DNA of 35,990 bases from NCBI GenBank assembly GCA_937982505.1, contig CALJLV010000096.1, positions 1-35,990 of the forward strand, in the 5' to 3' direction. Position numbers and translations under genes: made by a program. This stretch comes from an uncultured Desulfobacteraceae bacterium. GTDB taxonomy: Bacteria; Desulfobacterota; Desulfobacteria; Desulfobacterales; UBA2174. This document shows positions 8,440 through 17,098 of this stretch, in pieces (the first letter of the stretch is position 1; every line of letters begins with the position of its first letter). The notes under the pieces are model-generated. The model was not told the origin of the DNA. It searched no databases and worked only from the letters and a program-made list of their open reading frames with translations.

Positions 8440-9843
8440 ATGCTGAAGCGAAGACAAACGCCATCCGGGGCCGAAGCGCAGACCCCGCCTCGGGACTGGC
8501 GCGAATATCAGCGCAGGCTCCAGCGCGAATCGTTCCCGCGCCGCCACGGCGCGCGGCAGCGCCGCAGCGCCAGGCGCCGATGGCTGGCCATCGGGCTCGT
8601 GATGCTCCTGGCCGGGCTGGCCACGGGGCTCTGGCGCGCCGTGTCCCCCGAGTCCCCCGCCCCCTCCAGCGCCGCGGCCGGCATCGCCCCGTCCGTCAGC
8701 GCCCCGGCCGTCGTCCTGGACCGCGAACGGTTGCGGACCCTGATCCGACCCGCCGACCTGCTCAATCGCACTTCATCGCGGTTTGCCATCCACGAGGGGG
8801 GACGCACCCTGACGGTGGAAACCTCCCTGGATCCCTCCCTCCAGCAAGGATTGATCGACACCCTGGATACGGCCAACGCCCGCGCCATCGGAATCGTGGC
8901 CCTCTGCCCGGCCAGCGGCCAGATCCTGGCCATGGTGGGCTACGACCGGGAGGACCCCACGATCAATCCCTGTCTGGAAAGCCGCTTTCCGGCGGCCAGC
9001 GTGTTCAAGATCGTCACGGCGGCGGCGGCCATCGAGCAGTGCCGTCTCAAGGCCGACAGCCCCATGACCTTCACCGGCAATCAGTACACCCTGTACCGCA
9101 GCCAGATCCGGGAGCAGGTCGCCCGCCACGCCAACCAGATCCGCTTCCAGGACGCTTTTGCCAAGTCCGTCAACCCCGTATTCGGCAAGCTGGGCGCTTT
9201 GAAGCTGGGCCAGGCGCATCTGACCGCCTATGCCGAGGCCTTCGGCTTCAACCGGCCCATCGCCTTCGAGGCCGAGCTGCCTGCGAGCCATTTCCAGGCG
9301 AGCGATGACCCCTATCGGCTGGCGGAAATCGCCTCGGGCTTCAACCGCGAAACGACCCTCTCTCCCCTGCACGGCGCCCTGATGGCCGCGGCGGCCGTCA
9401 ACGCCGGGGGCATCTTCGTCCCCCGGGTGGTCGAACAGGTCCAGGATCCGGGCGGAAAGGTGGTCTACCAGGCCGCGCCGCAACTCCTGGGCCGGTCCAT
9501 GGACGCCGCCACCGCGGCCCAGATCGCCGCCATGATGGAAGCCAGTGTCAGCAGCGGCACCTGCCGCAAACCGTTCGCCGATCAACGTCGGCATCCGGTG
9601 CTGAGCCGGCTGGTGATCGGCGGCAAATCCGGCTCCATCGACAACCGCGATCATACGGCGCGCATCGACTGGTTCGTCGGATTCGCCCAGGAGCGCGAAG
9701 GAAACCAGGCCATCGCGGTCTCGGCCGTGGTGGCCCACGAAAAATTCATCGGCACCCGGGCCGGCGAGTACGCCCGCCGGGTGATCGCGCAGTACTTCGG
9801 CCAGATCTTCGCCAGCCGTCAGTCGGCCGGCCAGAAAGGATGA
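8440..9843 (+). CDS. Penicillin-binding protein, transpeptidase domain (PbpA/MrdA-like, no dimerisation domain)
   Basis: A 467-residue membrane-anchored transpeptidase-like protein. An Arg-rich cytoplasmic head (about 1-48) precedes one transmembrane helix (49-66) and a Pro/Ser/Ala linker. The acyl-serine transferase domain has SVFK (S187 nucleophile, K190), SVN (243-245) and KSG (396-398) in place of the usual KTG. The region before the catalytic domain (about 90-140) is too short for the pedestal domain of class B PBPs. It should act in the periplasm on peptidoglycan, or bind beta-lactams. A start further downstream would lose the anchor. It ends 38 bases before kdnA, so it may be transcribed with the Kdo8N genes. 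Which PBP class it belongs to is unclear. Confidence 0.82.
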   Translation: MLKRRQTPSGAEAQTPPRDWREYQRRLQRESFPRRHGARQRRSARRRWLAIGLVMLLAGLATGLWRAVSPESPAPSSAAAGIAPSVSAPAVVLDRERLRTLIRPADLLNRTSSRFAIHEGGRTLTVETSLDPSLQQGLIDTLDTANARAIGIVALCPASGQILAMVGYDREDPTINPCLESRFPAASVFKIVTAAAAIEQCRLKADSPMTFTGNQYTLYRSQIREQVARHANQIRFQDAFAKSVNPVFGKLGALKLGQAHLTAYAEAFGFNRPIAFEAELPASHFQASDDPYRLAEIASGFNRETTLSPLHGALMAAAAVNAGGIFVPRVVEQVQDPGGKVVYQAAPQLLGRSMDAATAAQIAAMMEASVSSGTCRKPFADQRRHPVLSRLVIGGKSGSIDNRDHTARIDWFVGFAQEREGNQAIAVSAVVAHEKFIGTRAGEYARRVIAQYFGQIFASRQSAGQKG

Positions 9844-9881
9844 GCCTGGCGTCGGCCAGGTGCGACACAAGGAGAAGAACC

Positions 9882-11072
9882 GTGCCCGGATTTGAAATTT
9901 TCGGAGACGAAGAACGCTGCCAGGTGCAGGACGTGCTGGCCACAGGGGTCCTTTTCCGCTACGGCTTCGACGCCGCGCGCCAGAACCACTGGAAGGCCAG
10001 GACCTTCGAAACCGAGTTCGCCCAGCGCATCGGGGCGGCCCACTGCCATCTGTGCAGCAGCGGCACCGCGGCCCTGACCGTGGCCCTGGCGGCCTGCGGA
10101 ATCGGCTGCGGCGATGAGGTGGTGGTGCCCCCCTTCACCTTCGTGGCCACGATCGAAGCCATCCTTCACGCCGGCGCGGTGCCGGTCTTCGCCGAGATCG
10201 ACGAGACCCTGTGCCTCGACCCGTCCGCGGTGGCCGCCGTGCTGGGGCCGCGCACCCGGGCGGTGATGCCGGTGCACATGTGCGGTAGTATGGCACGCAT
10301 CGACGAGCTGGCCGACCTGTGCCGCCAGAACGGCCTGGTCCTCATCGAGGATGCCTGCCAGTCGGTGGGTGGCACCTATCAGGGCCAATCCCTGGGCACC
10401 TTCGGCCAGATGGGCTGTTTTTCCTTCGACCCGGTCAAAACCATCACCTGCGGCGAAGGCGGGGCCGTGGTCACCGACGATCCGGAGGCCTACCGACGCG
10501 CCCACCAGTTCGCCGACCACGGCCACGACCATCTCGGCGGCGACCGGGGGGCCGAGGCGCACCCCATCATGGGGTTGAACTTTCGCATCAGCGAACTGAA
10601 CGCCGCCGTGGGGCTGGCCCAGTTGGGCAAACTCGACGAGATCCTGGCGCGCCAGCGCCGCACCAAGCAGACGCTGAAAAAGGCCCTGGCGGCCTGTGCG
10701 GCCATCGAGTGGCGCCGGGTCCCGGATCCAGCCGGAGACACGGCCACCTTTCTCAATTTTCTGCTCCCCGACGAGGCGCGCGCCCGCCGGGCGGCCGGAG
10801 AACTGGCGGCCGCCGGCGTGGACGGCTGCTTCTACTGGTACGACAACAACTGGCACTACCTGCGCCGCTGGGACCACCTCCGGGAGCTGAAAACCGCCGC
10901 CCGGCTCTGCCAGACCGCCATGGGAATCTGCCCCGACTACCGCCAGACCGCCCTGCCCCAGTCGGACCGGATCATGGCGCGCACCGTTTCGATGCAGATC
11001 AAGCTGGCCTGGACGGACGACCAGATCACCCAGCGGTCGGCCAGCATGCTGTCCGTACTCAAGAAAATATGA
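9882..11072 (+). CDS. kdnA: 8-amino-3,8-dideoxy-manno-octulosonate transaminase (KdnA-like, DegT/DnrJ/EryC1 family)
   Basis: The 396-residue PLP aminotransferase belongs to the sugar-aminotransferase family. The Schiff-base lysine is K186 in FDPVKTITCGEGG; other marks are SSGTAAL and IEDACQSVGG. In Shewanella, KdnA transfers an amino group to the C8 aldehyde of oxidised Kdo, forming 8-amino-Kdo. The assignment rests on the next gene matching the partner oxidase KdnB and on sequence style; the DegT family alone would not give the substrate. GTG 9882 is preferred because GGAG lies 7-10 bases upstream. An ATG at 9840 overlaps the PBP stop and lacks a good site. An active enzyme would add a positive charge to the inner LPS core. 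Confidence 0.82.
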   Translation: MPGFEIFGDEERCQVQDVLATGVLFRYGFDAARQNHWKARTFETEFAQRIGAAHCHLCSSGTAALTVALAACGIGCGDEVVVPPFTFVATIEAILHAGAVPVFAEIDETLCLDPSAVAAVLGPRTRAVMPVHMCGSMARIDELADLCRQNGLVLIEDACQSVGGTYQGQSLGTFGQMGCFSFDPVKTITCGEGGAVVTDDPEAYRRAHQFADHGHDHLGGDRGAEAHPIMGLNFRISELNAAVGLAQLGKLDEILARQRRTKQTLKKALAACAAIEWRRVPDPAGDTATFLNFLLPDEARARRAAGELAAAGVDGCFYWYDNNWHYLRRWDHLRELKTAARLCQTAMGICPDYRQTALPQSDRIMARTVSMQIKLAWTDDQITQRSASMLSVLKKI

Positions 11073-11094
11073 ATTCAAGAAAAAGAGGGCATTC

Positions 11095-12162
11095 ATGTTT
11101 CGCAACTTCAAGCTCGTCTCCCACGTGGTCTTCGGCCGCGGCTGCTTTGACCAGCTCGACGAAATCCTGGCCCCCCGGCGGATCGATGCCGCGGATGTCG
11201 TCGTCTTCCTGCTCGACGACGTGCATGCGCGGCGTCCCCTGCGCCAGCGTCTGCCCTTAAAACATGCGGACCTGGAGCTGCTGGTCAACGTGGACAAGGA
11301 ACCCACCACGGCCTATGTCGATGCCCTCACCGCCCAGGTGCGGGCCTTCGCCGACCGGCTGCCGGTGGCCGTGGTGGGCATCGGCGGCGGGGCGACCATG
11401 GATCTGGCCAAGGCCGTGTCGCTGATGCTCACCAACCCCGGATCGGCGGCCGACTACCAGGGATGGGACCTGATCCGCCACCCGGCCGTCTACCATGTGG
11501 GGGCGCCCACCCTTTCGGGCACCGGCGCCGAGGTGTCGCGCACCACGGTGCTCACCGGCCCCGAGAAGAAGCTGGGCCTCAATTCGGATCACACCGTCTT
11601 TGATCAGATCGTTCTCGACCCGGATCTTCTGGCCGGGGTGCCCACCGACCAGTGGTTCTATACCGGGATGGACTGCTACATCCACTGCGTGGAATCGCTC
11701 CAGGGAACCTTTCTCAACGCCTTTTCCCGCGCCTACGGGGAAAAGGCCATGGACCTGTGCCGCCAGGTCTTCCTGGAAGACGGGCCCGGCGGGGATGAAA
11801 AGCTGATGATGGCCTCCTACTGCGGCGGGATGAGCATCGCCTACAGCCAGGTGGGGGTCTGCCATGCCCTCTCCTACGGTCTGAGCTTCGTTCTCGGACT
11901 GCACCACGGGATCGGCAACTGCGTGGCCTTCGACTACCTGGAGGAGTTTTACCCCCGGGAGGTGGAAGAATTCCGCCGCATGATGGCCAGGCAGGCCATC
12001 GACCTGCCCCGGGGGCTGACGGCCGGTTTGTCCGAGGCGCAGATGGAACGGATGATCGACGTGGCCCTGGGCCTGGCCCCCCTGTGGGAAAACGCCCTGG
12101 GGCCCCAGTGGCGCGACAAGATGCCCCGCCAGCGGCTGCGCGGGCTCTACCGGCGCATGTAG
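11095..12162 (+). CDS. kdnB: 3-deoxy-manno-octulosonate 8-oxidase (KdnB-like iron-containing alcohol dehydrogenase)
   Basis: The 355-residue group III metal-dependent alcohol dehydrogenase has GGGATMD (97-103) for nucleotide binding and likely metal ligands D193, H197 (in GMDCYIHCVES), H257 (VCHALSYGL) and H270 or H271 (LHHGIGN). From memory its phrases (NFKLVSHVVFGRG, GVPTDQWFYTGMDCYIHCVE) closely match Shewanella KdnB, which oxidises the C8 hydroxyl of Kdo to an aldehyde. ATG 11095 has AGAGGG five bases upstream. It lies 22 bases after kdnA and 16 before the giant GlmS-like gene. The pair kdnA-kdnB explains each other: oxidation, then transamination, yielding Kdo8N, which strengthens the outer membrane against cationic peptides. 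Confidence 0.86.
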   Translation: MFRNFKLVSHVVFGRGCFDQLDEILAPRRIDAADVVVFLLDDVHARRPLRQRLPLKHADLELLVNVDKEPTTAYVDALTAQVRAFADRLPVAVVGIGGGATMDLAKAVSLMLTNPGSAADYQGWDLIRHPAVYHVGAPTLSGTGAEVSRTTVLTGPEKKLGLNSDHTVFDQIVLDPDLLAGVPTDQWFYTGMDCYIHCVESLQGTFLNAFSRAYGEKAMDLCRQVFLEDGPGGDEKLMMASYCGGMSIAYSQVGVCHALSYGLSFVLGLHHGIGNCVAFDYLEEFYPREVEEFRRMMARQAIDLPRGLTAGLSEAQMERMIDVALGLAPLWENALGPQWRDKMPRQRLRGLYRRM

Positions 12163-12178
12163 CCGAAAGGACTGCTCC

Positions 12179-15100
12179 ATGTTCGCGCTCCCCATCGTTG
12201 CCCGGCGTCTGGGCCGGACCCTGGGAAAATGGCTCCGGATGCCGGTCTATCTGGGCCGCCACCCGGGATCCGTGCCCGCCGGCGGACTGATCGTATTTCC
12301 CCTGATCCCCAATCGGCTCTGCTGCGGCCTGGCCGGCATCGTGGTTTTCAAGACGGCCGACGAGGCGGCAGCGCTGGACCTCGGGCGCCTCGAAGGGGCC
12401 GCCGAAAGGATGGCCGCCCGCTGTCTGGCGGGCTGCCCGGATTCACCCCCGTTAAGGGACGGCGCCTATCTGGGCGGCGCCGAGGGGATCGGCGCCCTGC
12501 AGGCCGCCATTCAGGATCTGAAGCTGAGCGGCGCCTTTTACCGCCTCTACACCGAACCCGAGACCCGCCAGCACCTCGAAGCCCTCAAGGAGCGCCTGAA
12601 TCGATGGGTGGCCCAGGAGGCCCTGGCCCTGGCCCGGCTGGCGGCAACCCTGGAGGCCGAGGCGGTCAACGAAATCACCGCCGGCCTCGAACGGCTCAAG
12701 GATGCCGCCTGGAGCCTGGAGCAAGAGATCCTGGGCGGCCTCGCCCAGGTCCGGCGCCTGGCCCCCCCGGTCACCGACCCGCCGGGGCCGGCGGCGGTGC
12801 GCCTCTACCAGCATCTGAACACCGTGCTCAACAGCATCGATCGGCTCGAGGTGCGCGGCCGGGATTCGGCGGGGGTCTCGCTCCTCTTCGAGATCGATCC
12901 GCCGAGTTACAGCGCCTTTGTGGCCGCCTTGGGCGCCGACGGCCTGGAGGCCGAATACCAGCGGCGCCGCTGCCCCGATCTGCTGTTGGACGGCGCCATC
13001 AGCGTCAACCCGGCCGCCGGGGAGCCGGGGATCGAGGGGGTGGGCCTGGCCTTCACCTACAAGGTGGCGGCCGAAATCGGCAGTCTGGGCGACAATGTGA
13101 CCCACCTGCGCCATCAGATCCGCAACGACCCGGTCCTGCACGGCCTGATCCGCCTCCCCCACCGCCGGGTCTCCATCTCGGCCCATACCCGCTGGGCCTC
13201 GGTGGGGGCCATCTGCGAGGCCAATTGCCATCCCATGGACAACGGCACCGCCGGCAGGCCCGCCGGGCCCGGCGGGATCATCCACGCCTGCCTCAACGGC
13301 GACATCGACAACTACCTGGCCCTGCGCCGGGACTACGAGGCGCGCCACGGCGCGATCCCGCCGGCCATTTCCTCGGACACCAAGATGATTCCGCTCCAGA
13401 TCGGCCACTACCTCCAGCAGGGGATGGCCGTCGAGGAGGCCTTTCGCCGGGCGGTCTGCGATTTCGAGGGCTCCCACGCCATCGCCATGCACACTGACCT
13501 GGCCCCCGGACGCCTCTTTCTGGCCCAGCGCGGCAGCGGCCAGGCCATCTTCGTGGGCCTGGCCCCCGAGCTCTATCTGGCCACCTCCGAGGTCTACGGG
13601 CTGGTGGAAGTCACCGACCGCTACCTCAAGCTCAACGGCGAGGCGTCCGCCCACGGCCCGGCAGGCCAGATCTTCATCCTCTCGCCCAAGTCCGGCGGCG
13701 GGCTGGCGGGCATTCAGGCCATGGACTACGATGGAAGGCCCATCCGCCTGGATCCTGCCGAGATCAAGCAGACCCCCATCACCACCCGCGACGTGGACCG
13801 CCAGGGGTTCGCCCACTACTTTCTCAAGGAGATCAACGAGGCCCCGGCCTCCGTGGCCCGCACCCTCCACAACCGCTGGAAGGTCGGCCCCGGCCGGTCC
13901 GCCGGCTACACGGTGGCCCTGGACCAGCAGACCTTTCCGGCCGAGGTGAGCCGGGCCCTGGCCGCGGACCGCATCCGGCGAATTTTTTTCATCGGCCAAG
14001 GCACGGCCGGGGTGGCCGCCCAGGCCTGCGCCGACCTGCTCAAGCACCACCTGGACGATCCGAGCCTGCCGGTGATGGCCCTGAAGGCCTCGGAGCTGAG
14101 CGGCTTTCATCTGGGGCCGGAGCGGGAAAGCGGCGGCCTGGCCGACGCGCTCATCGTCGCCATCAGTCAGAGCGGCACCACCACCGACACCAACAGGGCG
14201 GTGGACATGGCCCGGGCCCAGGGGGCCACGACCCTGGCCATCGTCAACCGCCGCGAGTCGGATTTGACCTTCAAGGTCGACGGGGTGGTCTACACCAGCA
14301 GCGGCCGGGACATCGAAATGTCGGTGGCCTCCACCAAGGCCTTCTATGCCCAGATCGTGGCTGGCAGCCTGCTGGCCCTGCACATCGCCGCGGTGCGCGG
14401 CCGGCGCGACGCGGCCTATGTCACGCGGGAAATCGGCCACCTGCTCAGCCTGCCGGACCAGATGCGGGCCATTCTGGCGATGCGGCCGCACTTCGAGGCC
14501 TCGGCCCGGCGCCTGGCCGCGGCCAAGACCTACTGGGCCGTGGTGGGCAGCGGCCCCAACAAGGCCGCGGCCGACGAGATCCGCATCAAGCTCAGCGAAC
14601 TGTGCTATAAGACGATCTCTTCGGACTTCGTAGAGGACAAGAAGCACATCGATCTTTCCAGCGAACCGCTGATCATCGTCTGCGCCGCCGGGACCCGTGC
14701 CAGCGTGCTGGGGGACGTGGTCAAGGACACGGCCATCTTCAACGCCCACAAGGCCACCGCGGTGGTCTTCTGCGACGAGGCGGAACACCGCTTCGATCCC
14801 TACGCGGCCGACGTCTTTCGCCTGCCGGGCCTGCCCGAACACCTGGCCCCCATCGCCAACACCCTGGCCGGCCACCTCTGGGGATATGGGGCCGCCCTGG
14901 CCATCAACGAGGGGTCGCGCTGCCTGTTCGCGTTTCGCCAGGAAATGGCCCGCATCGTGAGCCGCTGCGGGGAACAGGGCATGGATGTCTACGAGATCGT
15001 GCTGGAAAAGAGCTTCCGCGAGCGGATCGTGGCCTTCTACCGCGATTTTCGCAGCCGGCCGGCCCTCTCGGCCTCGCCCCTGGCCCTGGCGGGCACCGCG

Positions 15101-15898
15101 GACCTGATTCTGCTGCTCAAGTACCTGGCCGGACGTCTGCCGGTATCGGACTTCGAAATCGATTTCGGGGTCAAGGGGACGGCCCGCAACATGCTCGACA
15201 CGCTGTTTTTCCAGCTCGGCCAGGCCGTCAATCTGCTGGCCCGCCCGGTGGACGCCATCAAGCACCAGGCCAAGACCGTCACGGTGGGCACCAGCCGGAT
15301 CGGTGAACGGATCGAGGGCCTCCTCTTCGAGGCCCTGGCGGCCCACCGGCTGGAGGTCTCGCGCCTCACCAACCGCAACATCCTGGTGATCCGCAATCTT
15401 CAGCCCATCGTGGAGCGCATCGAGGGCTCGATCCTCTACCGTCTCAGCGGTCTGAACCTGCTGGGCGAACCCACCGACGCCACCACCATCGAGGTGGTCC
15501 AGAAGCAGGGGGTGCTGCGCTCGGTCCCCTCCCGGGTGGAAACCGACCCTCGCCTCAAGGGAACCAAGCACATCATCGCCCGGGAAGGCAATGTCTACAT
15601 CGGCAAGGGGCGCAAGGACGACCGCAGCATCATCGTCATTCCGGTCCTGAGCGGTTCGGCCGAGGCCCCCCACGCCATCGAGCACCTGCTGCTGCTCAAC
15701 ATCGCCTTTCGCCGTGCCGTGGCGCGCCAGGAAAAGGCCAAGGCCCTGGGCGGCAAGCTCGAACGGCTCAAGAACATCGTCCAGGAGACCAGCCTCGCCT
15801 GGCAGGACGAATTTCTCGACCAGGTGCCCATCGAGGAGCTTTTCGGCCGGTCGGCGGAAAAGATCGCCGAGATGATCGCGGCGCTGGCGGCCGGCTGA
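12179..15898 (+). CDS. Giant GlmS-like glutamine amidotransferase / SIS sugar isomerase (1239 aa)
   Basis: This is about twice the length of glucosamine-6-phosphate synthase (about 610 residues). Amidotransferase landmarks are CCGLAGIV (48-55; C49 aligns with the catalytic N-terminal Cys), RGRDSAG (226-232), HTRWA (336-340), LNGDIDN (372-378) and SSDT (398-401). SIS landmarks are SQSGTTTDT (663-671) and SVASTK (715-720). By eye the isomerase residues also align: K804 and E807 (KLSEL), H823 (KKHIDL) and K1032 in AKTVTV, the usual GlmS C-terminal tail. Extras are a 48-residue N-terminal extension, helical insertions near 56-215 and 915-1012, and a 200-residue tail after 1040. AAAGGA seven bases before ATG 12179 supports the long start, so C49 would need propeptide removal. 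It is probably co-transcribed with kdnAB; the substrate is unknown, with fructose-6-phosphate the default guess. Confidence 0.85.
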   Translation: MFALPIVARRLGRTLGKWLRMPVYLGRHPGSVPAGGLIVFPLIPNRLCCGLAGIVVFKTADEAAALDLGRLEGAAERMAARCLAGCPDSPPLRDGAYLGGAEGIGALQAAIQDLKLSGAFYRLYTEPETRQHLEALKERLNRWVAQEALALARLAATLEAEAVNEITAGLERLKDAAWSLEQEILGGLAQVRRLAPPVTDPPGPAAVRLYQHLNTVLNSIDRLEVRGRDSAGVSLLFEIDPPSYSAFVAALGADGLEAEYQRRRCPDLLLDGAISVNPAAGEPGIEGVGLAFTYKVAAEIGSLGDNVTHLRHQIRNDPVLHGLIRLPHRRVSISAHTRWASVGAICEANCHPMDNGTAGRPAGPGGIIHACLNGDIDNYLALRRDYEARHGAIPPAISSDTKMIPLQIGHYLQQGMAVEEAFRRAVCDFEGSHAIAMHTDLAPGRLFLAQRGSGQAIFVGLAPELYLATSEVYGLVEVTDRYLKLNGEASAHGPAGQIFILSPKSGGGLAGIQAMDYDGRPIRLDPAEIKQTPITTRDVDRQGFAHYFLKEINEAPASVARTLHNRWKVGPGRSAGYTVALDQQTFPAEVSRALAADRIRRIFFIGQGTAGVAAQACADLLKHHLDDPSLPVMALKASELSGFHLGPERESGGLADALIVAISQSGTTTDTNRAVDMARAQGATTLAIVNRRESDLTFKVDGVVYTSSGRDIEMSVASTKAFYAQIVAGSLLALHIAAVRGRRDAAYVTREIGHLLSLPDQMRAILAMRPHFEASARRLAAAKTYWAVVGSGPNKAAADEIRIKLSELCYKTISSDFVEDKKHIDLSSEPLIIVCAAGTRASVLGDVVKDTAIFNAHKATAVVFCDEAEHRFDPYAADVFRLPGLPEHLAPIANTLAGHLWGYGAALAINEGSRCLFAFRQEMARIVSRCGEQGMDVYEIVLEKSFRERIVAFYRDFRSRPALSASPLALAGTADLILLLKYLAGRLPVSDFEIDFGVKGTARNMLDTLFFQLGQAVNLLARPVDAIKHQAKTVTVGTSRIGERIEGLLFEALAAHRLEVSRLTNRNILVIRNLQPIVERIEGSILYRLSGLNLLGEPTDATTIEVVQKQGVLRSVPSRVETDPRLKGTKHIIAREGNVYIGKGRKDDRSIIVIPVLSGSAEAPHAIEHLLLLNIAFRRAVARQEKAKALGGKLERLKNIVQETSLAWQDEFLDQVPIEELFGRSAEKIAEMIAALAAG

Positions 15899-15961
15899 AG
15901 ACCGGCGTTCCCGGGCCCCCTCTCTGCTTCGGTCATTTCATCCCCTTCTCCCGGCGCCGGG

Positions 15962-16312
15962 TCAGGGTCTGCCATTTCTCCGGTGGCGGTCCGGACCCCG
16001 GTAGCGATCCCCATCCGGATGCCTGTCATGGTCCCGGTATCCGTGGCCCTGGCCCTTCTTGAATCTCACCTCCCGCGGGTAGCGGTCCCGGGGCAGGTCG
16101 ATCCATCCGCCCCCCTTGGGGGCGGCGAAATACCAGCGCTCCTGGTGGTAGTAGTAGCGATAGCCGCCATGCACGTAAAACGGATCCACCAGGGCCACCA
16201 CGGCCGGCAGCGGCGGGGCGATGGCCACGCTCGTCCCGTGGGGCCCCAGCGCCGCGACGCACGAGACGCAGGCCAGGGCGCCACACATGAGAAGGATAAG
16301 ATTCGTTTTCAT
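15962..16312 (-). CDS. Small exported Tyr/Gly-rich envelope protein
   Basis: A 116-residue protein of unknown function. Residues 1-20 form a signal sequence (MKTNLILLMCGALACVSC); ALAC could act as a lipobox, but a plain signal peptide is also possible. The mature part holds a Tyr/Trp-rich motif, GGYRYYYHQERWYFA (49-63), then GGGWIDLPRDRYP and EVRFKKG, and ends in a His/Arg/Asp/Gly-rich low-complexity tail. Similar short YYY...WY...P proteins occur in periplasms of deltaproteobacteria, but no function is known to me. The start has GGGAGGG about 9 bases upstream. It is convergent with the giant GlmS-like gene and isolated on the left edge of a decayed region. Confidence 0.7.
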   Translation of the reverse strand: MKTNLILLMCGALACVSCVAALGPHGTSVAIAPPLPAVVALVDPFYVHGGYRYYYHQERWYFAAPKGGGWIDLPRDRYPREVRFKKGQGHGYRDHDRHPDGDRYRGPDRHRRNGRP

Positions 16313-16430
16313 CTCGGATTGCCCTCCCTGTTGCAGATTTACGCCCCATCCCGGTTTCCCGAAAATGGGGACATCCGGTCGGGATTCGGATCGAACCCTG
16401 GCTCAATGGTCGCTGCGGGATCCGGAGGGG

Positions 16431-16709
16431 TTACAGACAGGCGCTGTCCCCGGCCGCCGGCGCGGCCGGTCCGATCAGGCGGTGACACGGGATGGTGAAC
16501 CTGGCGGCCCGTCTGGTTCCGCTTGGGCGCGCTGGGGCGTGTTGAGATCGTTTGGGGTTCAGGTGCCGACCTTTTATGGATTTTCCGCCGCCGGTGGGCA
16601 CCAGGGCGAACGCGTCTGGCCCGCCGAGCACGGTTTCGATGATCTTTTGCGCATGCCCCCGGAAGGTGTCGCAGCCGAAGCAGCGTTTCAAGACGGTGAG
16701 GGGTTCCAT
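16431..16709 (-). pseudogene. RecQ helicase remnant, truncated at Walker A
   Basis: Read leftward from ATG 16709, which has GGAG seven bases upstream, the frame gives a recognisable RecQ N-terminus: LTVLKRCFGCDTFRGHAQ, IIETVLGG and VPTGGGKS (Walker A). Homology ends there at about 16574. The next residues (IKGRHLNPKRSQ...) are unlike RecQ, which should continue with the LCYQIPAL segment, and the frame stops at 16431. About 90% of a RecQ protein is missing, so it cannot be a helicase. The downstream part contains IPCHRLIG, which resembles the active-site segment of O6-alkylguanine methyltransferases, so the frame may join two unrelated remnants. It follows the ParB-like gene on the same strand. 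Confidence 0.7.
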
Positions 16710-16760
16710 CAACCTGCTCCGAAAGGAAATCGGCCTCTTGCGGATCGCAATTGCGGCCTT

Positions 16761-17066
16761 TCATTCCGGATGGTTGCCATTTTCGAGCACCTCGACCACG
16801 GCCTCGGTCTCACCCAACTCCAGCAGGGCATGAAAGGTCGTGTTGCCGTCCACCACCCGGAATGTCCCGTCGTCCAAGGCCGCCACACCGATGGGTTTGC
16901 GCTTCTCGAACGTCCCCCGCCGGGCCGCCGCCATGCGCTCGTGGGCATTTTTCAGCCGCCCAGGATCCGGCGCCTCCCTTCGAACCAGATGCGCCAGGGG
17001 CATCACGACGCTGGTGGCGGTAGTTTTAAAGTACGGGCTAAGGACCTGATCTTTATCGAAGGGCAT
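16761..17066 (-). CDS. ParB/Srx-like fold small protein
   Basis: A 101-residue protein whose middle, KRKPIGVAALDDGTFRVVDGN and TTFHALLELG (about 56-87), resembles the ParB N-terminal nuclease/NTP-binding fold (PI.V....DG...V.DGN.R..A). The residue after DGN is Thr where ParB usually has Arg, so CTP-hydrolysis or nuclease chemistry is doubtful. The N-terminus FKTTATSVVMPLAHLV resembles stand-alone ParB-like proteins seen in accessory regions. AGGAGG lies about nine bases before ATG 17066, so it was translated at least recently. It sits between an IS630 remnant and a RecQ remnant. I infer it belongs to a degraded mobile or defence-type locus; no function can be assigned. Confidence 0.6.
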   Translation of the reverse strand: MPFDKDQVLSPYFKTTATSVVMPLAHLVRREAPDPGRLKNAHERMAAARRGTFEKRKPIGVAALDDGTFRVVDGNTTFHALLELGETEAVVEVLENGNHPE

Positions 17067-17098
17067 GCGCCTTTCCTCCTGCGTATTTCAAATGGCTA

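Noticed and set aside
12452..15685. 1077-codon open frame antisense to the giant GlmS-like gene
   Set aside because: No recognisable domain and a typical GC-rich shadow composition; the sense strand has conserved catalytic motifs and a ribosome site.
15950..15961. CCCGGCGCCGGG palindrome after the GlmS-like gene
   Set aside because: No loop of useful size and no T-run, so a terminator cannot be supported.
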